A stretch of DNA of 64,000 bases, from contig DUNQ01000043.1 in the NCBI GenBank assembly GCA_012839325.1, forward strand, positions 1 through 64,000. Direction: 5' to 3'. The first letter of the stretch is position 1. Every line of letters begins with the position of its first letter. The stretch is from Candidatus Cloacimonadota bacterium. GTDB taxonomy: Bacteria > Cloacimonadota > Cloacimonadia > Cloacimonadales > Cloacimonadaceae. The notes beneath the pieces were generated by a model. It saw only the letters and a program-made list of their open reading frames with translations, had not been told where the DNA came from and did not search any database. Shown piece by piece: positions 17,270 to 25,588 of this stretch. The position numbers and the translations under genes are program-made.

Positions 17270-18016
17270 GTGAGCAACATAAAACCCGTTATCCGCGTAA
17301 AAGACTTAGTCGCAAAATATGGCGAACTCACCGTATTGGAGGGGATTAGCGTTGATATCATGCCCAATGAAATAACGGTGATCTTAGGCGCCAGCGGATG
17401 CGGTAAAACCACACTACTGAAGAACATATTGCGCTTATATGAACCCTTTGCCGGCAGCGTTGAATTCTGGGGCGAGAATGTATTAGACATGAACGAAAAA
17501 GAGTTTGACGATGTACTGAAAAAGACGGGCATGCTCTTTCAAGGTGGCGCGCTTTTAAATTCCATCAGCATCTATGAAAACGTGTCAATCCCCCTGGAAA
17601 TGCACACCAATCTCGATAGAGATCTGATGGACAAAGTCATACGAGTAAAGCTCAATCTTGTAGGGCTGGAAGATGCCGCGCACAGGCTTCCTGCCGAGCT
17701 TTCAGGAGGCATGCGCAAACGAGCAGCGCTGGCAAGAGCCATGGCTTTAGACCCTGAAATACTGTTCTTTGATGAGCCCTCAGCGGGGCTGGATCCCATC
17801 ACTTCGGAAGCATTGGACTCATTGATATTAACGCTTAAAAAGCAACTGAACATGACCTTTTTGATAGTCACCCACGAGCTTGCTTCCATCCACCGCATTG
17901 CAGATAAGATCATCTTTTTAGATGGCGGCGAGATGCTCTTTTACGGAACGCTTGAAGAGGCAGGGAAAGCCGGCATAGCTCAGATGGATCACTTCTTCGA
18001 GGTGGGCAGATTTTGA
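17270..18016 (+). CDS. mlaF: MlaF-type ABC ATPase of the lipid transporter
   Basis: This ~248-residue ATPase powers the MCE transporter. It has a Walker A loop LGASGCGKTTLLKN, a signature LSGGMRKRAALARAM and Walker B with catalytic Glu (EILFFDEPSAGLD). The Met after SGG is typical of the MlaF/Ttg2A group. The GTG at 17270 fits best, 5 nt after GAGG (17261-17264); another GTG at 17264 lies inside the likely ribosome site. The gene ends with a 4-nt overlap with folA. Confidence 0.93.
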   Translation: MSNIKPVIRVKDLVAKYGELTVLEGISVDIMPNEITVILGASGCGKTTLLKNILRLYEPFAGSVEFWGENVLDMNEKEFDDVLKKTGMLFQGGALLNSISIYENVSIPLEMHTNLDRDLMDKVIRVKLNLVGLEDAAHRLPAELSGGMRKRAALARAMALDPEILFFDEPSAGLDPITSEALDSLILTLKKQLNMTFLIVTHELASIHRIADKIIFLDGGEMLFYGTLEEAGKAGIAQMDHFFEVGRF

Positions 18017-18495
18017 GCATCAAGATCATAGTGGCGACGGCTAAAAACGGAGCGATAGGCAAAGATAACCGCATGCCTTGGGACTTACCCGAAGACCTGA
18101 AATACTTTAAAGAACAGACCATGGGGCACGCTATCATCATGGGACGCAAGACCTATGATTCAATCGGCAAAGCATTACCGGGCAGAAAAAACATTGTTAT
18201 CAGCAGAAACGAGTGTTTAGAACTGCCGAATGTGACCATATATAACAGCTTAGAGAGCGCTTTAGCCAAGGAAAAAGACTCCTTCATCATGGGCGGCGCA
18301 GAGATATATGAACAGGCGCTTCCCCTTGCCGATTATCTTTATATTACTCATATAGATGCCGAGATCGAGGCTGACAGATATTTCCCATCCATAGATAAAG
18401 CACAATGGGAAAAGCAATCTTCAAATAAGATCACCAGCCAAAACGGAATCGGGCTTGAATTTGCCATCTACAAGCGCAAATCAAAACCATCCTAA
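18013..18495 (+). CDS. folA: Dihydrofolate reductase
   Basis: This 160-residue enzyme reduces dihydrofolate to tetrahydrofolate with NADPH. It shows the N-terminal IIVATAKNGAIGKDNRMPW segment with the conserved Trp, the DLKYFKEQT substrate helix (Asp-27 equivalent at LPEDL), GRKTYDSIGKALPGR, and FIMGGAEIYEQAL near the cofactor site. It probably starts with TTG, and overlaps the mlaF stop as TTGA. The last gene of this plus-strand run; no clear terminator follows. Confidence 0.94.
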   Translation: MSIKIIVATAKNGAIGKDNRMPWDLPEDLKYFKEQTMGHAIIMGRKTYDSIGKALPGRKNIVISRNECLELPNVTIYNSLESALAKEKDSFIMGGAEIYEQALPLADYLYITHIDAEIEADRYFPSIDKAQWEKQSSNKITSQNGIGLEFAIYKRKSKPS

Positions 18496-18562
18496 ACACG
18501 GCTAAATATGGCTTTTCAAGCGCTTATCAAAAACCTGAAAACACACACAATTTCGATTTAGC

Positions 18563-18590
18563 TTGACCAAAGCCCGCTAATTTCTATATT
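18563..18590 (+). promoter_or_regulatory. Probable promoter of the nadE operon
   Basis: TTGACC (18563-18568), a 16-nt spacer and TATATT (18585-18590) form a good sigma-70-type promoter 20 nt before the nadE ATG at 18610. Confidence 0.6.
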
Positions 18591-18609
18591 GGGATAAGTA
18601 AAAACAGAC

Positions 18610-19377
18610 ATGGAAAAGAACATGAGAAAAATAGACTATAAAAAAGAGATTCAGAGAATTGAGAAGTTCCTGCAAGATTACCTCATCCAAAGTGGGATGA
18701 AGGGCTATATTGTGGGCGTTTCCGGCGGCATTGACAGCGCGCTCTCACTTGCCTTGGCGCAAAGTGCCATCGGCAAAGAGAAGGTATATGGCGTGCTAAT
18801 GCCTTACAAAGAGAGCCACCCCGACAGCACCGCCGACGGCATCAAGCTTTGCGAGGCTTTAGGCGTTGGCTACGAGACACAGGATATCAGCCCTTTCGTG
18901 GATGAGTGGTTCAAAGATAGCGAAGTATCCATGCTCAGAAAAGGCAATTGGATGGCGCGCATCAGGATGAACATACTCTTTGATCTCTCTGCAAAGATGT
19001 CTTACCTCGTTTTGGGCACCTCAAATTACAGTGAGTGGATGACGGGATACTTTACCCAGTTCGGCGATGTAGCCTGCGCGCTTGAACCAATCGGAAAGCT
19101 ATATAAGACTGAGGTTTGGGAGATGTCTCGCCATTTTGACATACCTATGTCGATCATAGATAAAATCCCCACGGCTGATCTCTGGCAGGATCAATCCGAC
19201 GAACAGGAGATGGGTATAAATTACGATGATCTCGATGCAATCCTCTATGCGATGAGCACAAGCGCGGATCTTCAAAACTTTGATCACAAACAAGTTGAAC
19301 TGGTACAAAATCTTATCAATAGAAGCCGGTTTAAGCGCAAGCTTGCACCCATGCCGGAGACTCCATGCTCTCTTTAA
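18610..19377 (+). CDS. nadE: NH3-dependent NAD+ synthetase
   Basis: The 255-residue enzyme amidates nicotinic acid adenine dinucleotide to NAD+ with ATP and ammonia. It has the PP-loop VSGGIDSALSLALA (SGGIDSA at 38-44), the RMNILFDLSAKM and GTSNYSEWMTGYFTQFGD segments, and the P2-like loop IPTADLWQDQSDE. It has no glutaminase domain, so it belongs to the short, ammonia-using form. No strong ribosome site precedes 18610; a second ATG at 18622 is possible. The 3' end overlaps the next gene by 13 nt. Confidence 0.95.
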   Translation: MEKNMRKIDYKKEIQRIEKFLQDYLIQSGMKGYIVGVSGGIDSALSLALAQSAIGKEKVYGVLMPYKESHPDSTADGIKLCEALGVGYETQDISPFVDEWFKDSEVSMLRKGNWMARIRMNILFDLSAKMSYLVLGTSNYSEWMTGYFTQFGDVACALEPIGKLYKTEVWEMSRHFDIPMSIIDKIPTADLWQDQSDEQEMGINYDDLDAILYAMSTSADLQNFDHKQVELVQNLINRSRFKRKLAPMPETPCSL

Positions 19378-20543
19378 AAACCAGAAAAGACCGCTGTAAA
19401 CAGTGTAAAAAAGAAAGAGCGCTAAGGCTTTGTCCCCGTAGAAACAAAGGACTTTGCTGGAAGTGTTGCAACGCTCTCCGCGTGGACTTAAAATGCCCCG
19501 AGAGCTGCCCCTATGCCGGCAAGATTGATTCCGACAATGCTTTCCCTACTTTCAGATCCGACAATAACAGCGAATACAAACAAATAAACCAAAGCTATAT
19601 AGATGTTTGGATAAATAAAACAATCAGCGATTGGGAAGGGCTGAGCCCCGCTCAACTGAGAAAGCAGGATAAAGACGCATTGCTGAAGAAGCTAAGTGAA
19701 TACCAGTATCCCGGAAACTTCCCCATTGCTTATCTGATGAACAGACTTGATCTTGAGACCGAAAAGATCGCTATGCCAAAAAGCCCGGACGATATCGTTG
19801 CCGCATATCTTGACGACATCATAGCGCTTGATTTTGACAAGCTGATAACGCATACGCTGAACAAGCTTGACTTTAAGGACACGCAAGATCGCTATGCCAA
19901 GATAATCAGACAAAACCCCTATTTCAAAAAGCTGAAACGCTATAGCTTCATACATAGCGGCTTAGCGGAAGACGGCTCCCAAGCCATTGTATTCGTAGAG
20001 CTTAACCTCAAAGAAGAATACACATTCATCCTCAGAAACGATGACAATAAATGGTATATCCGCCAAAGCATAGCGGGTAATCCATCACTTTATTTCAAAC
20101 AAAACGATGCCTATGCCGCCATAGCCCAACACCTGAGCGAAAACAAGCTTGAAGATGCCTTTTATGACATCTCTGAGGCTATGCGCAGCTATCCCGATAG
20201 CGCTGATCTATATTACTATCGCGCGCTATATTGGGGCTTGGTAGACGAAAAGGAGAAGGCAAAAGAAGACCTCTTAAACAGCATTGCTCTTGAAAACACC
20301 TTTTCCAGCCCATACATGAACCTTGGACTACTGTATCTCATTGATAAAATATATGATGAGGCTCTTTTTTGGTTCGATGAACTAACAAAGCTTGAGCCCG
20401 ATAATCTCGATGCAAAAAACAACCTCGCCATCGTACATCTCGCGAGCGAAAATAAAGAGAAAGCCATGCAGATTTGGCGAGAATTAAACGATAAACACCC
20501 GGCATATCAGCCGGCAAAACAAAACTTAGAGCTTTATGGATAA
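19365..20543 (+). CDS. Uncharacterised Cys-cluster protein with C-terminal TPR repeats
   Basis: I do not recognise a named family for this 392-residue protein. Residues 8-45 contain about nine Cys in patterns such as CKQCKK, CPRRNKGLCWKCC and CPESCPY, likely binding zinc in one or two sites. The middle (about 130-240) looks like a SEC-C/NTF2-like alpha+beta region (YSFIHSGLAEDGSQAIVFVEL, KWYIRQSIAG). Residues about 245-390 are three to four TPR-type helical repeats (ADLYYYRALYWGLVDEKEKA, PYMNLGLLYLIDKIYDEAL, LDAKNNLAIVHLASENKEKA). The gene overlaps nadE by 13 nt and ribD by 8 nt, so the three are surely co-expressed. It may act as a protein- or RNA-binding adaptor, but this is inference. Confidence 0.8.
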   Translation: MLSLKTRKDRCKQCKKERALRLCPRRNKGLCWKCCNALRVDLKCPESCPYAGKIDSDNAFPTFRSDNNSEYKQINQSYIDVWINKTISDWEGLSPAQLRKQDKDALLKKLSEYQYPGNFPIAYLMNRLDLETEKIAMPKSPDDIVAAYLDDIIALDFDKLITHTLNKLDFKDTQDRYAKIIRQNPYFKKLKRYSFIHSGLAEDGSQAIVFVELNLKEEYTFILRNDDNKWYIRQSIAGNPSLYFKQNDAYAAIAQHLSENKLEDAFYDISEAMRSYPDSADLYYYRALYWGLVDEKEKAKEDLLNSIALENTFSSPYMNLGLLYLIDKIYDEALFWFDELTKLEPDNLDAKNNLAIVHLASENKEKAMQIWRELNDKHPAYQPAKQNLELYG

Positions 20544-21618
20544 GTATTACATCAAAGTCGCAATGCGCAACGCCGAGAAATCACGCGGGAAATGCTCCCC
20601 AAACCCCTTTGTAGGTGCCACCATAGTTAAAGATGGAAAGATCGTAGGTGAAGGAAACACACAGCCTTACGGTCAAGATCATGCCGAAATAGTAGCATTA
20701 AAAGAAGCCAAGGATCAAGCCAAAGGTGCAACACTTTATGTGACCATGGAACCATGCTGTCACTATGGCAAAACTCCTCCCTGCACGGACGCCATCATTA
20801 AGGCAGGGATAAAGAGAGTGGTGGTGGGCATCCTGGATCCCAACCCGGCTGTTTCCGGCATGGGCGTGCAAACCCTAAAAGACGCCGGCATAGAGGTTTC
20901 GGTGGGATACTCCGAAGACGAGATCAACGAGCAGCTGGAATACTATCTTTGCTATATCACCAAAAAGCGTCCTTTCGTGATTTGGAAGACGGCGCTTACC
21001 TTGGACGGAAGATACGCCGCCAGTGACGGTAGCTCGAAATGGATAAGCAACGAATCTTCGCGCAAATATGTGCATCGCCTCAGATCGCAAGTTGATGTAG
21101 TTTTGGCAGGAGTAAATAGCGTTAACATGGATAATGCTATGCTCAATGCACGCGGTTTCAGAAACATAAATCAACCGCTGCGCGTGGTATTAGACCCCAC
21201 TTTGCAGATCAATCTACAATCCGCAATCGTAAAAAGTGCAAAAGATTTTCCCACTTTAATTTTACATCACAGCAGCGATCCCGAAACAATTTATCGCCTC
21301 GATGATATGGGGGTGGAGCATCTCCAGATAGAAGGTCAAGACGATGTCTTGGATCTGGACTTAGTCTTGGACGTGATCTACGAAAGAAAGCTTAATTCCA
21401 TCTTGCTTGAAACGGGCAACAGGCTCAGCGAAGCATTTTGGCACCAAGAGCTCGTTGATAAATGCTTTATCTTCTATGGCAATAAGATATTAGGCGGGGA
21501 TAAGAGCTCGCTGAGGAATTACGATAGAGGCGGAATAGACAAGGCGGTAGAGCTTTCTAAGATACGTTTTAGACGCCTGAAAGACAACGTGATGGTTGTC
21601 GGATATCCGCAATACTAA
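20536..21618 (+). CDS. ribD: Bifunctional riboflavin deaminase/reductase
   Basis: RibD catalyses two riboflavin steps: deamination of the pyrimidine from GTP, then reduction of the ribose. The 360-residue protein has a cytidine-deaminase-like N terminus with the zinc ligands HAE (49-51) and PCCHYGKTPPC (Cys74, Cys83). A reductase domain of the DHFR-like RibD_C type follows (TLDGRYAASDGSSKWISN). Both domains look intact. Other rib genes are not in this window. Confidence 0.95.
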   Translation: MDKYYIKVAMRNAEKSRGKCSPNPFVGATIVKDGKIVGEGNTQPYGQDHAEIVALKEAKDQAKGATLYVTMEPCCHYGKTPPCTDAIIKAGIKRVVVGILDPNPAVSGMGVQTLKDAGIEVSVGYSEDEINEQLEYYLCYITKKRPFVIWKTALTLDGRYAASDGSSKWISNESSRKYVHRLRSQVDVVLAGVNSVNMDNAMLNARGFRNINQPLRVVLDPTLQINLQSAIVKSAKDFPTLILHHSSDPETIYRLDDMGVEHLQIEGQDDVLDLDLVLDVIYERKLNSILLETGNRLSEAFWHQELVDKCFIFYGNKILGGDKSSLRNYDRGGIDKAVELSKIRFRRLKDNVMVVGYPQY

Positions 21619-21690
21619 AACCCCGGACAATTGTTTTAATATCGCGGCAAAAATAAGAGTTCACAATTATAATAAAAGCCTGTAAATCGC

Positions 21691-21718
21691 TTGACACAAA
21701 AGGGCAATTTTATATCAT
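21691..21718 (+). promoter_or_regulatory. Promoter of glutamate dehydrogenase gene
   Basis: TTGACA (21691-21696), a 16-nt spacer and TATCAT (21713-21718) make a near-consensus sigma-70 promoter. It is 36 nt before the gdhA ATG at 21755, which also has a GGAGGA ribosome site (21743-21748). Together they suggest strong, separate expression. Confidence 0.75.
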
Positions 21719-21754
21719 GGCAATAAACAAATAAAAAACCATGGAGGAACCAAC

Positions 21755-23092
21755 ATGACCTTTAAGGAATTTATGGCTAAGGTCGAAGCGAAGAATCCGG
21801 GCGAACCCGAATTTCTTCAAGCCGTCAAATCAGTTGTAGAAACTATCTGGGATGCTTACGAAAGCAATCCTCGTTTCGTGCAGAACAACATTCTCGAACG
21901 CTTGGTAGAACCCGAGCGCACAATCATCTTCCGCGTCCCTTGGATGGACGACAACGGTGAAGTTCACGTTAATCGTGGAATTCGTGTTCAATATAACAGC
22001 GCAATCGGTCCCTACAAGGGCGGAATCCGCTTCCACCCCAGCGTAAACCTTTCAACGCTTAAGTTTTTGGGCTTTGAGCAGATCTTCAAAAACAGCCTTA
22101 CTTCCCTGCCCATGGGCGGCGGTAAAGGCGGTAGCGATTTTGACGCAAGAGGTCGCTCTGATGCCGAAATCATGAGATTCTGCCAATCCTTCATGGCTGA
22201 ACTCTATCGCCACATCGGTGCTGATCTCGACGTTCCCGCAGGGGACATCGGCGTTGGCGCTCGTGAAGTTGGCTACATGTATGGCTATTACAAGAAGCTT
22301 CGCAATGAATACACCGGCGTTTTCACCGGTAAGGGTAGAACTTGGGGCGGAAGCCTCATTCGTCCCGAAGCTACCGGTTTTGGCGTAGTGTATTTCACCA
22401 ATGAAATGCTCAAGACCAAAGGCACGGATTTCAAAGGTAAAACCGTTGCTCTCTCCGGTTTTGGACAAGTTGCATGGGGCGTAGCTCAGAAAGTAACCGA
22501 ACTTGGTGGAAAGGTCGTTACCCTCTCCGGCCCTGACGGATACGTTTACGACGAAGAAGGTCTAAACGAAGAAAAGATCGCTTATATGACAGAACTTCGT
22601 GCTTCCAATAACGACCGCATCGCCGACTATGCAGACAAATTCCCCAACGCGAAATTCTTCGCAGGCAAGCGTCCTTGGGAAGTTAAAGTTGATATCGCCA
22701 TTCCCGCAGCAACTCAGAACGAACTCGATGCAGACGATGCGAAAGCACTTCTTGCTAACGACGTTTTCTGCGTATGCGAAGCTGCAAACATGCCCTGCAC
22801 AGCAGAAGCAATGGGTATCCTTTTGGATGCCAAGATTCTCTATGCACCCGGCAAAGCAGCTAACGCCGGCGGCGTAGCAACCTCAGGTCTTGAAATGACC
22901 CAGAACTCAATGCGCCTCAGCTGGGAAAGCGAAGAAGTTGACGAAAAACTTCAGTCAATCATGCGCAACATCCACGCAGCCTGTCTCGAGCACGGTGCTC
23001 AAGATGATGGATATGTGGACTACTTCAAAGGCGCAAACGTTGCAGGCTTCATCAAAGTTGCCACCGCAATGTGCGACCAAGGTCTTGTATAA
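21755..23092 (+). CDS. gdhA: Glutamate dehydrogenase
   Basis: The 445-residue enzyme interconverts glutamate with 2-oxoglutarate and ammonia. It matches the hexameric ~450-residue form common in anaerobes and enterobacteria: VQYNSAIGPYKGGIRFHPSVN, KNSLTSLPMGGGKGGSDFD (catalytic Lys region), VPAGDIGVGAREVGYMYG, and the Rossmann motif VALSGFGQVAWG. Its base composition is richer in C-ending codons (CTC, TTC, AAC) than its neighbours, which with the strong promoter and ribosome site fits high expression. Cofactor choice between NADH and NADPH cannot be read with certainty. In an amino-acid fermenter it may work in the catabolic direction. Confidence 0.96.
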   Translation: MTFKEFMAKVEAKNPGEPEFLQAVKSVVETIWDAYESNPRFVQNNILERLVEPERTIIFRVPWMDDNGEVHVNRGIRVQYNSAIGPYKGGIRFHPSVNLSTLKFLGFEQIFKNSLTSLPMGGGKGGSDFDARGRSDAEIMRFCQSFMAELYRHIGADLDVPAGDIGVGAREVGYMYGYYKKLRNEYTGVFTGKGRTWGGSLIRPEATGFGVVYFTNEMLKTKGTDFKGKTVALSGFGQVAWGVAQKVTELGGKVVTLSGPDGYVYDEEGLNEEKIAYMTELRASNNDRIADYADKFPNAKFFAGKRPWEVKVDIAIPAATQNELDADDAKALLANDVFCVCEAANMPCTAEAMGILLDAKILYAPGKAANAGGVATSGLEMTQNSMRLSWESEEVDEKLQSIMRNIHAACLEHGAQDDGYVDYFKGANVAGFIKVATAMCDQGLV

Positions 23093-23117
23093 ATAAATAC
23101 AATATCAAATAAAAGAA

Positions 23118-23147
23118 AAGGCGGAGCCATTTGGTTCCGTCTTTTTT
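23118..23147 (+). terminator. Terminator of gdhA
   Basis: AAGGCGGAGCC (23118-23128) pairs with GGTTCCGTCTT (from 23133) with two imperfect positions, and is followed by a T run (TCTTTTTT). It sits 26 nt after the gdhA stop. Confidence 0.85.
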
Positions 23148-23188
23148 AATTGTTCCAAAACCTGAGCTAAATCCCTGCCATCCCATGG

Positions 23189-23282
23189 CTTGCCTATACG
23201 GTTCAGCTATTGATACGGTGATGATGTGCTCATGGGCATGACCATATCATGACCACATCACCACCAGAACCCAATAGGGAAG
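23189..23282 (-). repeat. 94-bp near-palindromic intergenic repeat, copy B (inverted)
   Basis: This copy is inverted relative to the copy at 2378-2471 and matches its reverse complement at 80 of 94 positions with no gaps. Its right end reads GAACCCAATAGGGAAG, the complement of the left arm CTTCCCTATTGGGTTC of the first copy. The core includes ATGATGTGCTCATGGGCATG. It lies 97 nt after the gdhA stop, just past the terminator, the same placement as the first copy. Confidence 0.9.
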
Positions 23283-23566
23283 CGGTGGTGAAGCAATGTG
23301 CATTTTTGCCCCAAAAGGGCTGTTTTCATGAAAAAGAAAGCCCGTGATTCTCTCCGTCTTTGGAGTGTTTTGCTTGCAATTGTCTTTATATATCAGCCAT
23401 AAACTTGAATTAGAAAAAGCGTTCAACTCCATAGTACATCTATCATTAAAGCCATTGTCAAAAGGTGAGTTGTGGAAATATATCAAATATTTGATAAAAT
23501 AACTTGACGAAAAGCACACTTAGTCAAACACTTGAATAAATAAAGATGCAGAATAAAGGGGGTTAT
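23283..23566. other. Intergenic region before the debranching enzyme gene
   Basis: After the repeat, no gene was found in these ~284 bases. They hold a 16-bp perfect palindrome at 23481-23496 (listed separately) and a TTGACG at 23504-23509 without a good matching -10 box. The region is AT-rich near the next gene. Confidence 0.5.
23481..23496. promoter_or_regulatory. Perfect 16-bp palindrome, candidate operator for the glucan genes
   Basis: TATCAAATATTTGATA is its own reverse complement. It lies 70 nt before the probable start of the debranching enzyme gene (23567) and just upstream of a -35-like TTGACG (23504-23509). Such a placement fits binding of a dimeric regulator, but AT-rich DNA gives short palindromes by chance. 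Confidence 0.35.
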
Positions 23567-25588
23567 ATGAATAATTACTTTATGGAAACTCACAACCATG
23601 AGTGGATTTTGACAAACCGTCAAGGCTCTTATGCCTTAGGCACGGGAAATTTGGTCAATCAAAGGAAATATCACGGCCTTTTGGTTGCTTCAAAAGATAA
23701 GCTCGTGCGCCAGCATCTCGTTGCCGGTATTGAAGAAAAAGTCGAATGGCGAGGCGAGAGCTTTTTCATGGATAGCACAAACTACAGTAATTGTATCTAT
23801 CCCGAAGGCTTTCTCCACCTCGTAAAGCCATGGTTACGCCCTTACCCAATTTTTTTATATTCTGCATTGCCTCACCAAAATGAGATTCTTGTGCTCAAAG
23901 AAATCATGATGGACGATGAGAGCAATAGCACGCTGGTCAAATACACTAATTTCGGAAGTCATCCCTTGCAGTTTGAACTTTTGCCAAAGTTTACCATGTG
24001 CCCGCATCATGAAATTAATGCTTACGGCAGTTTAGACTTCGTTGATTTTGAGCAGATCATAAATGAAAAGGAAGCCGGCGGCACTTTCTCGCTTACGCGG
24101 AAGGATAATGGCATCAGCGTTCATGCCGCGCTGCAAAGTGGTGAAATTAAATCACATAGAAACTTATATCGCATGGTTTACTATCCCTGGGAAGTGATGA
24201 ACGGCTATGAAGGAGTGGGGGATCAGATCTCGCTCTTTAAGTTCAAGTTCACTCTTGCGCCCGGGGAGAGCAATTATCTCATCTTTTCGGATAGCGCAGT
24301 TGAAGAGATGCCTGCTTTGATCTCGCGCATAGAAAAGCGTTATGCAAACCTGCCTTTGCCAAAGGACTATCCCAATTACAGCGATGGTGAAGATTTCCTT
24401 GCAAGTCTGGATTATGAAGACAAACCGCTTTTTGATTTTGAAGACTATATGATCATCTTAAAGCAAAGCTTGAAAGACTTCATCTTAAAGGACGATATCA
24501 TAGGCGGTTATCCCTACTATGGAATTTGGGGAAGAGACGCGATGATCGTGCTCGAAGCGCTGCTTCATAATGGTGAGGAAATCGATGTTATCACCGAAAT
24601 CTTAGGACGATATAGCAAGAAGGTGAAGGACGGTCTTTTGCCGAATATGCACTATGAAGGCTTTGATCTCTTTGAATATGAGAGTATTGAGGTCACTCTG
24701 CGCTATATTCATCTGCTCTGTGAGCTTGCACTCAAGAAAGACGATGCTAAAACTTATCAGGAAATGACTTATATCGCCGAGAGCTTGCTTAAAGGCATAT
24801 ATCAAAATGAGAAATACGACTTCCGCGTGAAGGAAGACGGGCTGATTTATCTGGGCAGGACCTTAGCGCAAGGCACGTGGATGAATACAGTTATAGACAA
24901 CGATCCAGTTACGCCTCGCGAAGGCGCGCCCGTGGAAATCAATGCGCTTTGGTATAATGCTATTGCCTCTTATTTAGAAATTATCAACAAACATAAAGAA
25001 GGTGAAAAGCCCGATGCAGAGCTGCTAATGACTAAAGAAAAGCTTGAAGATTCCATGCAAAGATATTGGAACGGAGTGTATTTGGCGGATCGCATACATG
25101 AAGATGAAACCATCTTTGAGCTGAGACCCAATGCCGTGATTGCGCTCGCGCTGAAGCATAGTCCCTATTCAAAAGAGGTTTATCAAACGGTTTACAATCG
25201 TGCATTTGCCGAACTCTATACATTTTATGGTTTAAGAACACTCTCTCCCAAAAATCACCGCTTTATGAAGAAGCATTATGGCGATCAAAATGAACGCGAT
25301 CTTGCCTTTCATAACGGCAGCGTTTGGGCTTGGCTTCTTGATCCCTTCTGCAAGCTGTATATCAAGGCTTTTGCAGATGAAAAGAGTGCCGAGGATATGG
25401 AGAAGGTGCTAAGCGGGCTTATCACGGTATTCCGCAATGGATATATCAAAGGGCACATAGCCTCCGTCGCAGAGGTTTGGGATGGAGATATGCCGCATTT
25501 CCCCAAGGGGGCGCCGGCAAAAGCCATCAGTGTTGCAGCAATTTATAGCGTTGAAAATCTAATTATGAACTTAGGAGGGAAATCATGA
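23567..25588 (+). CDS. Amylo-alpha-1,6-glucosidase (glycogen debranching enzyme)
   Basis: The ~673-residue protein fits the bacterial/archaeal GDE family: an N-terminal beta domain (about 1-260, with LTNRQGSYALGTGNL and RKYHGLLVAS) and a C-terminal (alpha/alpha)6 catalytic domain (about 280-670). The latter has GGYPYYGIWGRDAMIVLEALL, LLPNMHYEG, PVEINALWYNAI and FHNGSVWAWLLDPF. These enzymes hydrolyse alpha-1,6 branch points of glycogen in the cytoplasm. I chose the ATG at 23567, 5 nt after AAGGGGG; an ATG at 23546 would add seven residues. The stop overlaps the next start by 4 nt (ATGA), so it is translated together with the glycosyltransferase. Confidence 0.92.
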   Translation: MNNYFMETHNHEWILTNRQGSYALGTGNLVNQRKYHGLLVASKDKLVRQHLVAGIEEKVEWRGESFFMDSTNYSNCIYPEGFLHLVKPWLRPYPIFLYSALPHQNEILVLKEIMMDDESNSTLVKYTNFGSHPLQFELLPKFTMCPHHEINAYGSLDFVDFEQIINEKEAGGTFSLTRKDNGISVHAALQSGEIKSHRNLYRMVYYPWEVMNGYEGVGDQISLFKFKFTLAPGESNYLIFSDSAVEEMPALISRIEKRYANLPLPKDYPNYSDGEDFLASLDYEDKPLFDFEDYMIILKQSLKDFILKDDIIGGYPYYGIWGRDAMIVLEALLHNGEEIDVITEILGRYSKKVKDGLLPNMHYEGFDLFEYESIEVTLRYIHLLCELALKKDDAKTYQEMTYIAESLLKGIYQNEKYDFRVKEDGLIYLGRTLAQGTWMNTVIDNDPVTPREGAPVEINALWYNAIASYLEIINKHKEGEKPDAELLMTKEKLEDSMQRYWNGVYLADRIHEDETIFELRPNAVIALALKHSPYSKEVYQTVYNRAFAELYTFYGLRTLSPKNHRFMKKHYGDQNERDLAFHNGSVWAWLLDPFCKLYIKAFADEKSAEDMEKVLSGLITVFRNGYIKGHIASVAEVWDGDMPHFPKGAPAKAISVAAIYSVENLIMNLGGKS

